Shown: piece by piece, positions 1 to 6,731 of the stretch
How the letters are laid out: each line of letters starts with the position of its first letter
Position numbering within the stretch: the first letter of the stretch is position 1
From: an uncultured Candidatus Saccharibacteria bacterium
GTDB taxonomy: Bacteria > Patescibacteriota > Saccharimonadia > Saccharimonadales > Saccharimonadaceae
Assembly (NCBI GenBank): GCA_948514425.1
Contig: CAOQYN010000020.1
Coordinates: forward strand, 1-14,523
Length of the DNA stretch: 14,523 nucleotides
Reading direction: 5' to 3'
The notes under the pieces: generated by a model
Databases searched by the model: none
What the model was told of the DNA's origin: nothing
Seen by the model: the letters and a program-made list of their open reading frames with translations, nothing else
Position numbers and translations under genes: made by a program

Positions 1-89
1 GCGTGCTTCCTACTGAGGTGTACCCGTCAAACGACAGCTACCGTTGGGCCGGTTTTCCCCTCCGCTGCCTCTACCTAGGTAGTGTTTGA
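1..89 (+). CDS. C-terminal end of a DGR variable protein (FISUMP/C-type-lectin-like), partial
   Basis: This is the last 28 codons (reading frame from position 3, TGA stop at 87-89) of a gene that begins left of the window. The tail reads VYPSNDSYRWAGFPLRCL followed by YLGSV. A Tyr-Pro-Ser run, a hypervariable stretch and a Gly-Phe-Pro-Leu-Arg-Cys-Leu ending is typical of FISUMP-like, C-type-lectin-fold proteins diversified by DGRs in Saccharibacteria. Four adjacent codons (AAC, GAC, AGC, TAC) and GCC at 48-50 all reduce to AAC with changes only at adenine positions, as adenine-specific mutagenic retrohoming would leave. A DGR-type RT and an Avd-like gene lie just downstream on the opposite strand. 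Such proteins are usually surface-displayed binders; the N-terminus that would show this is outside the window. The family is inferred from a short tail. Confidence 0.7.
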   Translation, partial: VLPTEVYPSNDSYRWAGFPLRCLYLGSV

Positions 90-117
90 TGGAGGAAAGA
101 GAGCCGTTAGCACAGGA

Positions 118-149
118 ACAAGAAGGAGCGCACAGGCGCTCTTTCTTGT
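118..149. terminator. 13-bp hairpin after the variable-protein gene
   Basis: Arms 118-130 and 137-149 pair over 13 bp with a single G-U and a 6-nt loop (CACAGG). It starts 29 bp after the variable-protein stop. The 3' arm is U-rich on the + strand, but no clear U tract follows, so termination is plausible but not textbook. DGR targets often carry a hairpin or cruciform just past the variable repeat that aids retrohoming; this could be that element, though the known ones have shorter stems. Confidence 0.5.
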
Positions 150-352
150 GTAAATAAGGTCAAGTGATAGAAAAGTAACTAGGTAGATAAAAAATCCCCG
201 TGAAGGCGCCGATTGTATGAAATAAGTTGTCGAAGTAATGTAGGATTGAAGTAAAGGGAAGACGCGGGAATAAAAAGATTGACGGAGAGAAGGACAGAAA
301 AAACAAAAGAAGATAAAGGGTTGGAAAGGGAGGAATAAGCAAACAATCAGGC

Positions 353-391
353 GTGGCGTAGCCACCCGAGCAGTTTGCTTTTCGGGTTTTT
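353..391 (+). terminator. Terminator-like double hairpin
   Basis: GTGGC (353-357) and GCCAC (361-365) form a tight hairpin with a 3-nt loop. Partly overlapping it, CCCG-AGCA (365-372) pairs with TGCT (376-379) and CGGG (383-386) around a 3-nt bulge, followed by five T (387-391). The second hairpin has intrinsic-terminator form on +. The only + gene upstream ends 260 bp earlier, so the element may end an unannotated transcript or be a dispersed repeat. Confidence 0.45.
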
Positions 392-443
392 GAAGTAGAA
401 GTGGCGTCGGTGTTCCGAATGAAATTTTAGGATTGAGGGGTTT

Positions 444-463
444 GCCGCGCCTTTTGGCGCGGC
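444..463 (-). terminator. GC-rich hairpin just after the RT stop codon
   Basis: A perfect 8-bp stem (GCCGCGCC with GGCGCGGC) around a 4-base loop begins 7 nt after the RT stop on the minus strand. No U tract follows on that strand, so it may act as a weak terminator, an mRNA 3'-end stabiliser or a structural element of the retroelement. Confidence 0.4.
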
Positions 464-470
464 GATAAGT

Positions 471-1652
471 TTATTTGTTTTTGGGTGGATCGGGTGTCCA
501 GTCATAATCCCAACCAAAACTATCGAAAAGTTTTTTGTAAAATTTACGACTGTTGATTTGTTTGACGGATCCCATGCGCGAGACAAAACCTTCGATACTA
601 CCTTCGCCATTGGTGGCAAGTTTGTAGGCGGCTTTGTAACTATTATGGCGAACGCGACGACCAGGAATAATGAATCCTGGGTAGACAACTGCGCCGATAA
701 AAGGGACACCTTTGTCGACTGGCTGTTTGTATTGTTTGCGGGGGTGCAAGGTAAGTTTGAGTTCTTGGCGAAGATATTTTTCGATAACTCCGATGTCGCG
801 AAGTAGTTGCTCGCGGCGTTCAATGGGTACGATAATGAAAAAATCATCGACGTAGCGACCGTAATGTTTGTATCCAAGATCGAATTGAACAAAGCGATCG
901 AGTTGATCGAGAAAGATGTTGGACAAGAGTTGGCTGGTGAGGTTGCCGATAACGATACCACGTTCCTTAGGTTGATGAAAGAGACTTTTACTCCTAGGGA
1001 GTTGCGCCCAATCACGTCTAGAGCCATGAATGCGGATGCCGTCCATGGGCTGGTCGTAGATGATCTCGTGCCAAATATATTTGAGGAGATTGTAGAGTTG
1101 ATGTTTGTCGGCGGGGTGACAGCGGATATTATTTTTAAGGTCGGGTAATTTGCTGTGAAAGAATTGCTGTTCGAGGCCCCAAAGTACGCGGTCGTAAAGA
1201 AGGTCGTGGTTGAGACTCATGAAATAGCCTTGAATATCGAGCTTGACCGAGAAGGCTTGGCGGGTATAGTTTTCGGTGGCTTGGCGAATATGATGAGCGA
1301 GACGTTTTTGTCCGTAGAGCGTTCCTTTGCCGACACGACAAGAATAAGAGTCGGCGCTAAAATGTCGATCCCACCAATCAGCGCAGATATTAAAGAGAAA
1401 ATGGTGGATGACGCGATCACGGAAAGGGGCGGCAACGATTTCTCGGGTGACGGGGTCATGGACGATGAAGGCGACGCCGCGACTGGGTTTATAATAATGA
1501 CGAATGAGGCTATCACGAAGGTTGATGACGTTTTCCATGGCGCTGAGTTCGAATTGATGCTCATCGACGGTTTGGCGTTTGCCCTTGCGAGCGGCATCAT
1601 AGGCAATCCAAAGTTCATGGAGAAGGAATTTTTCAAAGCGTTTATTGTTCAT
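471..1652 (-). CDS. Reverse transcriptase of diversity-generating retroelement type
   Basis: RNA-directed DNA polymerase of 393 aa from ATG 1650-1652. In a DGR it makes adenine-mutagenised cDNA from a template RNA, which replaces the variable repeat of a target gene. Visible RT blocks: finger motif around 73-86 (VAAPFRDRVIHHFL), motif A with catalytic Asp139 (KLDIQGYF), the DGR signature IGNLTSQ (235-241) where retrons and group II introns have QGxxxSP, the active-site YVDD (267-270), and GVPFIGAVVYP (315-325). A TTG start 21 codons upstream is in frame, but the ATG overlaps the end of the avd-like gene by 11 bp, which suits translational coupling, so I chose it. No maturase or HNH domain is present and the length fits DGR RTs. 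DGR assignment is strong; target and template are unproven. Confidence 0.87.
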   Translation of the reverse strand: MNNKRFEKFLLHELWIAYDAARKGKRQTVDEHQFELSAMENVINLRDSLIRHYYKPSRGVAFIVHDPVTREIVAAPFRDRVIHHFLFNICADWWDRHFSADSYSCRVGKGTLYGQKRLAHHIRQATENYTRQAFSVKLDIQGYFMSLNHDLLYDRVLWGLEQQFFHSKLPDLKNNIRCHPADKHQLYNLLKYIWHEIIYDQPMDGIRIHGSRRDWAQLPRSKSLFHQPKERGIVIGNLTSQLLSNIFLDQLDRFVQFDLGYKHYGRYVDDFFIIVPIERREQLLRDIGVIEKYLRQELKLTLHPRKQYKQPVDKGVPFIGAVVYPGFIIPGRRVRHNSYKAAYKLATNGEGSIEGFVSRMGSVKQINSRKFYKKLFDSFGWDYDWTPDPPKNK

Positions 1653-2625
1653 GTCTTTTGGAGTGTTGTTGCTGTTTGTTGTATTCACGAGCGGTAATGT
1701 GTTCAATATGGACAAGGTTTTCGAGAATATTGCAGAGATCGCGATGATGAATCAAACGCAAATTTTCCATGTTGGCGAGATTGTTGCGAAGGTTGCGGGC
1801 GCCAATCATAATGCCGAGCAGATTTTGAGCTTGGATAGTATGTGGTTTGACGGCGTTGGTTGCAGCGAGAAGGTGCTGAAGAGGAGGGTGGATGATGCCG
1901 CTAGTGGCTTTAGCATTGGCAAAGTTGAGATAACCGACGAGCAGTTCGTTCGCTTCGACGATAAGAGGTTTGACGAGTGTGTCTCGAGCTAGACTGCCTG
2001 AGACTCTTTTACAGTTGTAATAGAGTTGACGGTTGAGTTCGAGAATGAGGTTGTAGAGTTCGGGAAGAGGGGATTTGGGAATGATTGTCGATGTAATACG
2101 TTCAACATCGCGGTGAGAGCGGTCGCGAAGTTTTTCAATTTGTTCTTCGGTATAGATCTTAGGGAGCTTGTAGAAGTGGAGCTCAGTGGTGCTACGTTCG
2201 CGATCGGGAAAAACGTTGATTTCGGCGAGTTGGGTTTCGAGTTGATCTAAAGAACGAATAGAAACAACCCCATCGTTGGATGGGGAATAGTTGTCAGTGT
2301 CATTTTTTACGCTGAAGCGGCGATGAATGCGGTCAGCGATTGTCATCGTGTAAAAAAGTACCGAATGCCCCGCAAGTTTGGAAAAGCTTTCGGTTGAGTC
2401 GAAGATGAGTAGGTGGTGGTCGTTAGTCTGCTCAAACTCCATTACTTGGGCTTTGATGAAACGTTGGCGCTGGCGTAGAGATTGGCGAATAACGCGGGCG
2501 GTATGTTTTGATTCGGCAGAAGGGGTGGATTTTTGAATATCGCTGAGGATGGCTTCTAGCTGATGAATGTCGAGGTGATCGTAATTTTCAAGTTCAGCAG
2601 TTTTAATTGATGATGGCTTTGTCAT
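1642..2625 (-). CDS. DGR accessory protein: unknown N-terminal domain fused to Avd-like four-helix bundle
   Basis: A 327-aa protein. The start ATG 2623-2625 is preceded by AAGGGAG; a TTG start seven codons upstream lacks this. Residues about 180-327 are helical and resemble the Avd / 23S-rRNA-intervening-sequence protein fold: a first helix LYNLILELNRQLYYNC, a SLARDTLVKPLIVEANELL segment, then a helix around AQNLLGIMIGARNLRN. In DGRs Avd forms a basic pentameric barrel that binds RT and template RNA and is needed for retrohoming. Bordetella-type Avd is about 128 aa, so the first ~180 residues are extra; they are charged, with a Ser/Thr/Asp-rich stretch around 98-112, and I do not recognise them. 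The gene directly precedes and overlaps the RT. The Avd call rests on fold-like pattern and context. Confidence 0.68.
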   Translation of the reverse strand: MTKPSSIKTAELENYDHLDIHQLEAILSDIQKSTPSAESKHTARVIRQSLRQRQRFIKAQVMEFEQTNDHHLLIFDSTESFSKLAGHSVLFYTMTIADRIHRRFSVKNDTDNYSPSNDGVVSIRSLDQLETQLAEINVFPDRERSTTELHFYKLPKIYTEEQIEKLRDRSHRDVERITSTIIPKSPLPELYNLILELNRQLYYNCKRVSGSLARDTLVKPLIVEANELLVGYLNFANAKATSGIIHPPLQHLLAATNAVKPHTIQAQNLLGIMIGARNLRNNLANMENLRLIHHRDLCNILENLVHIEHITAREYNKQQQHSKRHEQ

Positions 2626-2683
2626 GCTCTCCCTTAAGAAAAACAACTGTTTTGAGTTTTATTTTTATTATGTGGTGTGGATT

Positions 2684-2980
2684 TTAACCAAGAATGCTTT
2701 GGTGTTCGGCGGCAAGCTCTTGTTTGAAGGCTTGGAAGACTTGCATAACAATTTCGCGAAAATCAGGAACATTGCGTTCAAGCCATGATAAAGTTTTAGA
2801 GTTGTCGTTTTGGATGCGGCTAAACTCGTCGATTTGCTCATCAGATAGTCTAGAACTGATTTTTTGACCGACTCGTACCTCAAGCTCTTCTTCGGCATGA
2901 TCCATAAAAGCCTGTTTTTCGGCGGTGGGCATTTCTGCCAAACCGACTTCAGTCATAAAATCTTCGTCTACGCGTATCAT
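2684..2980 (-). CDS. Small acidic protein resembling DUF5663
   Basis: A 98-aa acidic, helical protein. ATG at 2978-2980 follows a strong AAAGGAG at 5-nt spacing. The pattern of a metal-free helical protein with EKQAFMDHAEEELEVRVG (25-42), then LSDEQIDEF (49-57) and an SWLERNVPDF segment near 71-80 recalls DUF5663-type proteins common in Patescibacteria, whose function is unknown. It has its own extended -10 promoter and no terminator before the avd-like gene 58 bp on, so the promoter could also feed the DGR genes. The link to the retroelement may be only positional. Confidence 0.65.
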   Translation of the reverse strand: MIRVDEDFMTEVGLAEMPTAEKQAFMDHAEEELEVRVGQKISSRLSDEQIDEFSRIQNDNSKTLSWLERNVPDFREIVMQVFQAFKQELAAEHQSILG

Positions 2981-3001
2981 TTTTACTCCTTTATTGTTTT
3001 G

Positions 3002-3010
3002 ATTATAGCA
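3002..3010 (-). promoter_or_regulatory. Extended -10 promoter of the DUF5663-like gene
   Basis: On the minus strand TGC-TATAAT (TATAAT at 3002-3007) lies 21 nt before the ATG at 2980, leaving room for the Shine-Dalgarno. No good -35 is seen at normal spacing, consistent with an extended -10 promoter. Confidence 0.6.
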
Positions 3011-3018
3011 TAAGGAGA

Positions 3019-3855
3019 TTATTTTTGGTGATTTTTGCCGTAACCATTGAGAAAAGAGCGCGCGTCCATAGGCTTTTTGCCTTCGGGTTGGAGTTGGTCA
3101 ATGACGATAAAATTACGGTCGGAGCATTTGAGCATAAGGGGAGAGTCGGTATTGCCATTCATGCCAGCAGCTTCGCAAAGAATATCAGTGACACGGAGGA
3201 CATGAGCTTTGAGAATGATACAGGTTTTACCAAAGAAGGTATATTTTGGTTTAGGAAAACCTTGATACGCAACGATTTGGCGAAGAATGGTGGCAGCAGG
3301 AAAAGCCTCGGGTTGGATCAAGGACATAGATTTATCAAGTTTGGCGGTAAAAGTGGCCTTGGTATCATCTTGAGGGGTTGGGGTAGGGAGTGAAGATAGA
3401 TTTGTGGTGAGCCATTTAGCGCCAGCGGTAGCAAGATCATGATAAATCGTATCTTTGTCTAGCGGGAGGTTTTCTAAGGTTGCTTGGTGATAAATTGGAC
3501 CAGCATCCATAGCTTTTGCGAGTTTCATAATAGAGTAGCTAAAATCTGAGTCGCCAGCAAGGATGGCGGTTTCGATAGGGGAAGCACCGCGATATTCTGG
3601 AAGTTTGGAGGGGTGGAGATTAAGGATACCTTCCGGTTCAAAGAGCTGTAAAAAATCAGATTTGATTAAGACACCGAAAGATGCGAGAACGCCATGAGCG
3701 TCGGGATTTTGAAGTTTGAGTTTGGCAGCTTGTTGCAAGTCGGATTTGGTGCGAGCGTGAAAGATGATATTGAAGTGTGGTTCGAGAGTCTTGAGGGTAT
3801 AGTCGGCAAGAGGGCCATTACCAAAGAAAATGATTTTTGCAGCTGAAGCGTCCAT
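3019..3855 (-). CDS. fmt: Methionyl-tRNA formyltransferase
   Basis: Transfers a formyl group from 10-formyl-tetrahydrofolate to initiator Met-tRNA in the cytoplasm. The 278-aa protein has the formyltransferase core ILNLHPSKLPEYRGASPIE (77-95) with catalytic Asn79 and His81, and Asp117 in MDAGPI, completing the N-H-D triad. The C-terminal part retains QPEGKKPMDARSFLNGY (256-272), typical of the tRNA-binding domain, although the protein is about 35 residues shorter than the E. coli enzyme (~315). The ATG at 3855 overlaps the def stop codon by one base (TAATG), so the two genes form a coupled pair that adds and removes the formyl group. Confidence 0.93.
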   Translation of the reverse strand: MDASAAKIIFFGNGPLADYTLKTLEPHFNIIFHARTKSDLQQAAKLKLQNPDAHGVLASFGVLIKSDFLQLFEPEGILNLHPSKLPEYRGASPIETAILAGDSDFSYSIMKLAKAMDAGPIYHQATLENLPLDKDTIYHDLATAGAKWLTTNLSSLPTPTPQDDTKATFTAKLDKSMSLIQPEAFPAATILRQIVAYQGFPKPKYTFFGKTCIILKAHVLRVTDILCEAAGMNGNTDSPLMLKCSDRNFIVIDQLQPEGKKPMDARSFLNGYGKNHQK

Positions 3856-4433
3856 TAGTTTTCTTCGGGGAATAGATTAGTATTGTTTTGGATTTCGGTG
3901 TCGTAGTCGATTGGTTTGAGGTCGCCATTTTCGTCAAGACGATAGAACGCATCGCGGTCGTTTTTGATATGATCAATGAAGAGAATGCCATCTAGATGGT
4001 CGATTTCATGTAAGAGTGTGCGAGCAAGGTAACCTTCAGCTTTGATGCGAACCTCATGTCCGTCTTCGAGAAAGGCTTTGATTTTGACTTTTTTAGGGCG
4101 ACCAACCATGCCATAGATTTCGGGTACAGATAGGCAACCTTCTTGTTCTTTAATGATTTTACCTTCGGTTTTGATGATTTCGGGGTTGATGAGAGCAGTG
4201 AAGGAATTATTTTCTTTGTCGTCTAGATCATCACGGATAATGATGATGCGTTGGTTGACTCCCATCTGGGGAGCGGCCATAGCGGCCGAGAGCTCGTAGG
4301 GGTGTGCCTTTTCCCAGTCAAGTGATAAACGAACCATGTCGCCAATAATTTCATGAGTCTCGTCGGTAATTTGATGGACTTTGGTGGATTTTTGGCGCAG
4401 GCGCGGATCAGGAGTAGTAATAATTTCTCTCAT
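3855..4433 (-). CDS. def: Peptide deformylase
   Basis: Metalloenzyme that removes the N-formyl group from nascent proteins at the ribosome exit. The 192-aa protein has all three motifs: AAMAAPQ (50-56, a variant of GxGxAAPQ in which the glycines are replaced), EGCLS (98-102) with metal ligand Cys100, and HEIDH (142-146) with metal ligands His142 and His146 and catalytic Glu143. An acidic 30-residue tail follows the core. It precedes fmt with a TAATG junction. The start is fixed by the ATG at 4431-4433, which has no Shine-Dalgarno and sits 8 nt past a -10 box, suggesting a nearly leaderless mRNA. Confidence 0.95.
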   Translation of the reverse strand: MREIITTPDPRLRQKSTKVHQITDETHEIIGDMVRLSLDWEKAHPYELSAAMAAPQMGVNQRIIIIRDDLDDKENNSFTALINPEIIKTEGKIIKEQEGCLSVPEIYGMVGRPKKVKIKAFLEDGHEVRIKAEGYLARTLLHEIDHLDGILFIDHIKNDRDAFYRLDENGDLKPIDYDTEIQNNTNLFPEEN

Positions 4434-4441
4434 ATTTTTAT

Positions 4442-4450
4442 ATTATAACA
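4442..4450 (-). promoter_or_regulatory. Extended -10 promoter of def-fmt
   Basis: Minus-strand TGT-TATAAT (TATAAT at 4442-4447) ends 8 nt before the def ATG. It lies between the priA stop (4453-4455) and def, so def-fmt can be expressed apart from priA. No clear -35. The predicted start of transcription is within about 2 nt of the ATG. Confidence 0.6.
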
Positions 4451-4452
4451 CA

Positions 4453-6387
4453 TTAGAGTAAAGATGGTGGGTCGAGTTCGATGCGATAGCCGGCAAAAGG
4501 GCGGAGGGATTCGCTGAGGGCGGTTCGGGAGGTAGATTTGATGATGAGTTGCCAGGTGTAGCCTTGAGTGGTACGTTCGTGGAAGGCTGGTGTGGGGGGA
4601 GAGAGGGTGAGCTTGGGGTTTTGACTGAGGGTTTGAAATACTTGGTTGATTTTGCTAAGAGTGGTTTTTTCGGTTTTGTAGGTGATCGAGAGACGAGCGA
4701 GGTAAGTGTAAGGGGGGAGTTTTTGGGCGCGGCGTTTTGGTAGGAGATATTGAGCGAAGGCAGGAAAGTCAGATTTGATAGCGGACTGGATGGCGGGGTG
4801 ATCGGGTTGGTAAGTCTGGATGACGACGCTGGCGTGGTCAAGATGTCCACGTCCGACGCGACCGATGACTTGAGTAAGCAGCTCAAAAGCGCGTTCTTCG
4901 GCAGCGAAGTCTGGGAGTGAGAGTCCGGCATCGGCTTGAACGACACCCACGGTGGCGAGGTGGGGAAGATCTAGGCCGCGAGCAAGGGTTTGAGTACCGA
5001 TAAGGAGGTCGATTTTGCCAGATTTGACAGAATTATAGAGTTGGCTTAGATTATCCTTTTTATTATTATCGCCATCAAAGCGGGCGATTTTGGCTTTAGG
5101 AAAGAGCCGCGTAAGTTCGGATTCGAGTAGTTTGGTGCCAAATCCTTTGTGGATGATGCCAGGATGATGACAGTTGGGGCAGCTGGTGGGGACTTTTTCT
5201 TCATGACCGCAGATGTGACAGGTGAGGATGAAGCCATCAGTATGTAAGATCATAGGAAGGTAACAGGTGGGGCAAAGAGCCTGCCAGCCGCATTCCTCGC
5301 AAATTGTAAGAGGGGAAGACCCACGACGATTATGAAAAATGAGAGTTTGATGTTTATCTTTGATATTTTTTTCGATTTCTGTCAATAATTGGTTGGAAAA
5401 GTAGCGATTTTTGAGGAAGTTGTTGCGGTCTTTGAGATCGACAATGGTAGTTTCTGGAGTGATAGCGGTAGATTTGGCTTTGGTTGTGAGTTCGATAAGG
5501 GAATTATGGGATTTTGCGAGATGAAAATCAACGACATTAGGGGTGGCGGTGCCCTGAATGCAAGGAATTTTGAGAGAATTTGCCATAAAACTTGCAAGGC
5601 GAAGAGCGGAATAGCGTGGAGAATTTTCTTGATAATAGGCGTTTTCGTGAGATTCGTCGATAATGATGAGCCCAAGGTCATGAAGCGGAGAGAGAAGGGC
5701 AGAACGGGGGCCGATCACGATAAGAGGCTGGGAGGACTCTAGGATGCGTAGCCAGGTGGTGCGGCGTTCGACTAGGGTTTGATTCGAGTGAATGAGGATG
5801 ACGCGGTCTCCGAAGGTAGAGGCGAAGATTTTGACTAGTTGGCTGGTCAGAGCGATTTCTGGAACGAGTAAAATAGTGGACTTTTGCTCTAGGAGCGCCG
5901 TGGAGGCCATTTTGAGGTAGATATTGGTTTTACCGCTACCAGTAACGCCTCGAAGGAGACGAGTGGTTCCTGGGGCTTCCTGGAGGGCTTTAAGGGCGTT
6001 TTTCTGGGCGAGATTCAGGGGGATGGGCGGGTTACAGTCAGCTCTGTTTTTTTGCTCAGAGGTGGATTGTTTAAGGGCTTTTTTGGAGAGGAGACCGGCG
6101 GGGAGCATGAGATTGGCGCAGGCGGGAAGGGGAGAAAGGTAATATTTGGAGAGCCAGAAGATGGATTTTAAGAGGTGGGATGGCAGAGGGGTGAGATGAA
6201 TGATGTTGGAGATGGGCTTGGTAGGGAAATCGACCTTGGGGACGCGCCGAAAAACGATGCCGAGGATGGTTTTGCGACCAAGTGGAATGAGGACGAGTTG
6301 ACCGGGTAATAAATTTTGCCCAGAAGAGTAGGTTAGGACGCCGCCGTTGGTACGGTAGACTTCAGTGGGTATCACCTCGAAATACAT
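4453..6387 (-). CDS. priA: Primosomal protein N' (replication restart helicase PriA)
   Basis: Superfamily 2 3'-5' DNA helicase that recognises stalled forks and reloads the replicative helicase. The 644-aa protein shows Walker A GVTGSGKT (147-154), Walker B DESH (244-247), GTATP (279-283), eight zinc-binding cysteines (363, 366, 372, 375, 390, 393, 403, 406), and the helicase motifs GTQTLARGLDLP (464-475) and TQVIGRVGRG (505-514). It is shorter than E. coli PriA (~730 aa), mainly in the N-terminal DNA-binding region, as is common in reduced genomes. The ATG at 6385-6387 has no Shine-Dalgarno and lies 6 nt past a -10 box. Its + strand keeps strong G over C excess although the gene is encoded on -. 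Confidence 0.95.
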   Translation of the reverse strand: MYFEVIPTEVYRTNGGVLTYSSGQNLLPGQLVLIPLGRKTILGIVFRRVPKVDFPTKPISNIIHLTPLPSHLLKSIFWLSKYYLSPLPACANLMLPAGLLSKKALKQSTSEQKNRADCNPPIPLNLAQKNALKALQEAPGTTRLLRGVTGSGKTNIYLKMASTALLEQKSTILLVPEIALTSQLVKIFASTFGDRVILIHSNQTLVERRTTWLRILESSQPLIVIGPRSALLSPLHDLGLIIIDESHENAYYQENSPRYSALRLASFMANSLKIPCIQGTATPNVVDFHLAKSHNSLIELTTKAKSTAITPETTIVDLKDRNNFLKNRYFSNQLLTEIEKNIKDKHQTLIFHNRRGSSPLTICEECGWQALCPTCYLPMILHTDGFILTCHICGHEEKVPTSCPNCHHPGIIHKGFGTKLLESELTRLFPKAKIARFDGDNNKKDNLSQLYNSVKSGKIDLLIGTQTLARGLDLPHLATVGVVQADAGLSLPDFAAEERAFELLTQVIGRVGRGHLDHASVVIQTYQPDHPAIQSAIKSDFPAFAQYLLPKRRAQKLPPYTYLARLSITYKTEKTTLSKINQVFQTLSQNPKLTLSPPTPAFHERTTQGYTWQLIIKSTSRTALSESLRPFAGYRIELDPPSLL

Positions 6388-6393
6388 GGGGAT

Positions 6394-6402
6394 ATTATAG
6401 CA
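6394..6402 (-). promoter_or_regulatory. Extended -10 promoter of priA
   Basis: Minus-strand TGC-TATAAT (TATAAT at 6394-6399) is followed after 6 nt by the priA ATG, so the transcript should start at or next to the start codon. No convincing -35 hexamer. Confidence 0.65.
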
Positions 6403-6495
6403 TGATAAAGATAGTAGTGGATTGAGGGGGATTTGTGGATTTTGGAAAAAGCGTGGATGATAATTGCAAAAATAGAGAATAAGGCATAAATGGTA

Positions 6496-6524
6496 TTGAC
6501 TTTTTTGATAAAGTGTGCTACAAT
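6496..6524 (+). promoter_or_regulatory. Conserved promoter P1 (before the PPVSGG gene)
   Basis: TTGACT (6496-6501), a 17-bp spacer TTTTTGATAAAGTGTGC and TACAAT (6519-6524). The spacer nearly matches those of P2-P4. P1 and P2 also share upstream bases of the form GGCRTAAATRGTA. Confidence 0.85.
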
Positions 6525-6526
6525 GT

Positions 6527-6565
6527 AGCTATAAGCTTGAGTAGGGTAAAACCAGCTATAAGCTT
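6527..6565 (+). repeat. 12-bp direct repeat at the transcript start
   Basis: AGCTATAAGCTT occurs at 6527-6538 and 6554-6565, a 27-bp period, starting 2 bp after the P1 -10 box. The position over the likely transcription start suits an operator or a paired RNA element; each copy holds a near-palindrome around AAGCTT. Confidence 0.6.
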
Positions 6566-6731
6566 AGGCAATTTAGAAATCCTAACAAAGAGATGTTTCT
6601 GGAGCCCTCCGAGAATTGATTATACTTGTTTTGGTTTTTGAAGTGGGATACGCGCAGGGATGGATGTCCGCGGGTACCCCACTTTAAAAGAGGCCAAAGG
6701 GGAAAAGAGAAAAGGAAAAGGAGGGAATATT
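6531..6731 (+). promoter_or_regulatory. 200-nt structured 5' leader of the PPVSGG gene
   Basis: The likely transcript start (~6531) and the ATG are 200 nt apart. Arms 6641-6655 and 6670-6684 form a symmetric hairpin: AAGTGGG/CCCACTT, an A-C mismatch, TAC/GTA, a G-G mismatch, CGC/GCG, and a 14-nt apical loop. It ends 35-40 nt before the Shine-Dalgarno and is not followed by a U tract. Between the direct repeat and this hairpin I see no second strong stem. It matches no riboswitch class that I recognise. Confidence 0.5.

Larger units (their letters stand above)
90..470. other. Non-coding stretch between variable protein and RT
   Basis: About 380 bp without a convincing gene. The + strand is full of stops and strongly purine-rich from about 150 to 345. 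The minus strand is open for up to 96 codons, but only from GTG/TTG starts, with low-complexity Phe/Leu/Ser/Pro content expected from a pyrimidine-rich strand. Three hairpins are listed separately. This is where a DGR template repeat would be expected, but no second copy of the variable-repeat 3' end (TTTTCCCCTCCGCTGCC) is seen on either strand. Confidence 0.6.

Noticed and set aside
75..365. 96-codon minus-strand frame rich in Phe/Leu/Ser
   Set aside because: Only a GTG start, no ribosome site, and it crosses the target-gene end and the 118-149 hairpin. The hydrophobic look follows from a pyrimidine-rich strand.
341..440. Possible DGR template repeat on the minus strand beside the RT
   Set aside because: The place is right and it holds A-rich parts, but the T, C and G positions do not match the variable repeat at 1-89 and its GGTTTTCCCC end is missing.
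347..1027. 226-codon minus-strand frame overlapping the RT in another phase
   Set aside because: Out of frame with the RT motifs and of low-complexity Ser/Asn content; a shadow that runs on into the hairpin region.
471..1652. RT as a retron, group II intron or abortive-infection RT
   Set aside because: IGNLTSQ replaces QGxxxSP, no maturase or endonuclease domain is present, and Avd-like and variable-protein neighbours point to a DGR.
558..1697. Long + strand open frames opposite the RT (558-806, 807-1148, 1155-1697)
   Set aside because: They lie wholly antisense to an RT with clear catalytic motifs, have no ribosome sites or family features, and use mirror-codon composition. Shadows.
6660..6731. 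Longer start (ATG 6660) for the PPVSGG gene
   Set aside because: That ATG is in the leader hairpin loop without a ribosome site, and the first 24 residues would be a Lys/Gly-rich reading of the Shine-Dalgarno region.
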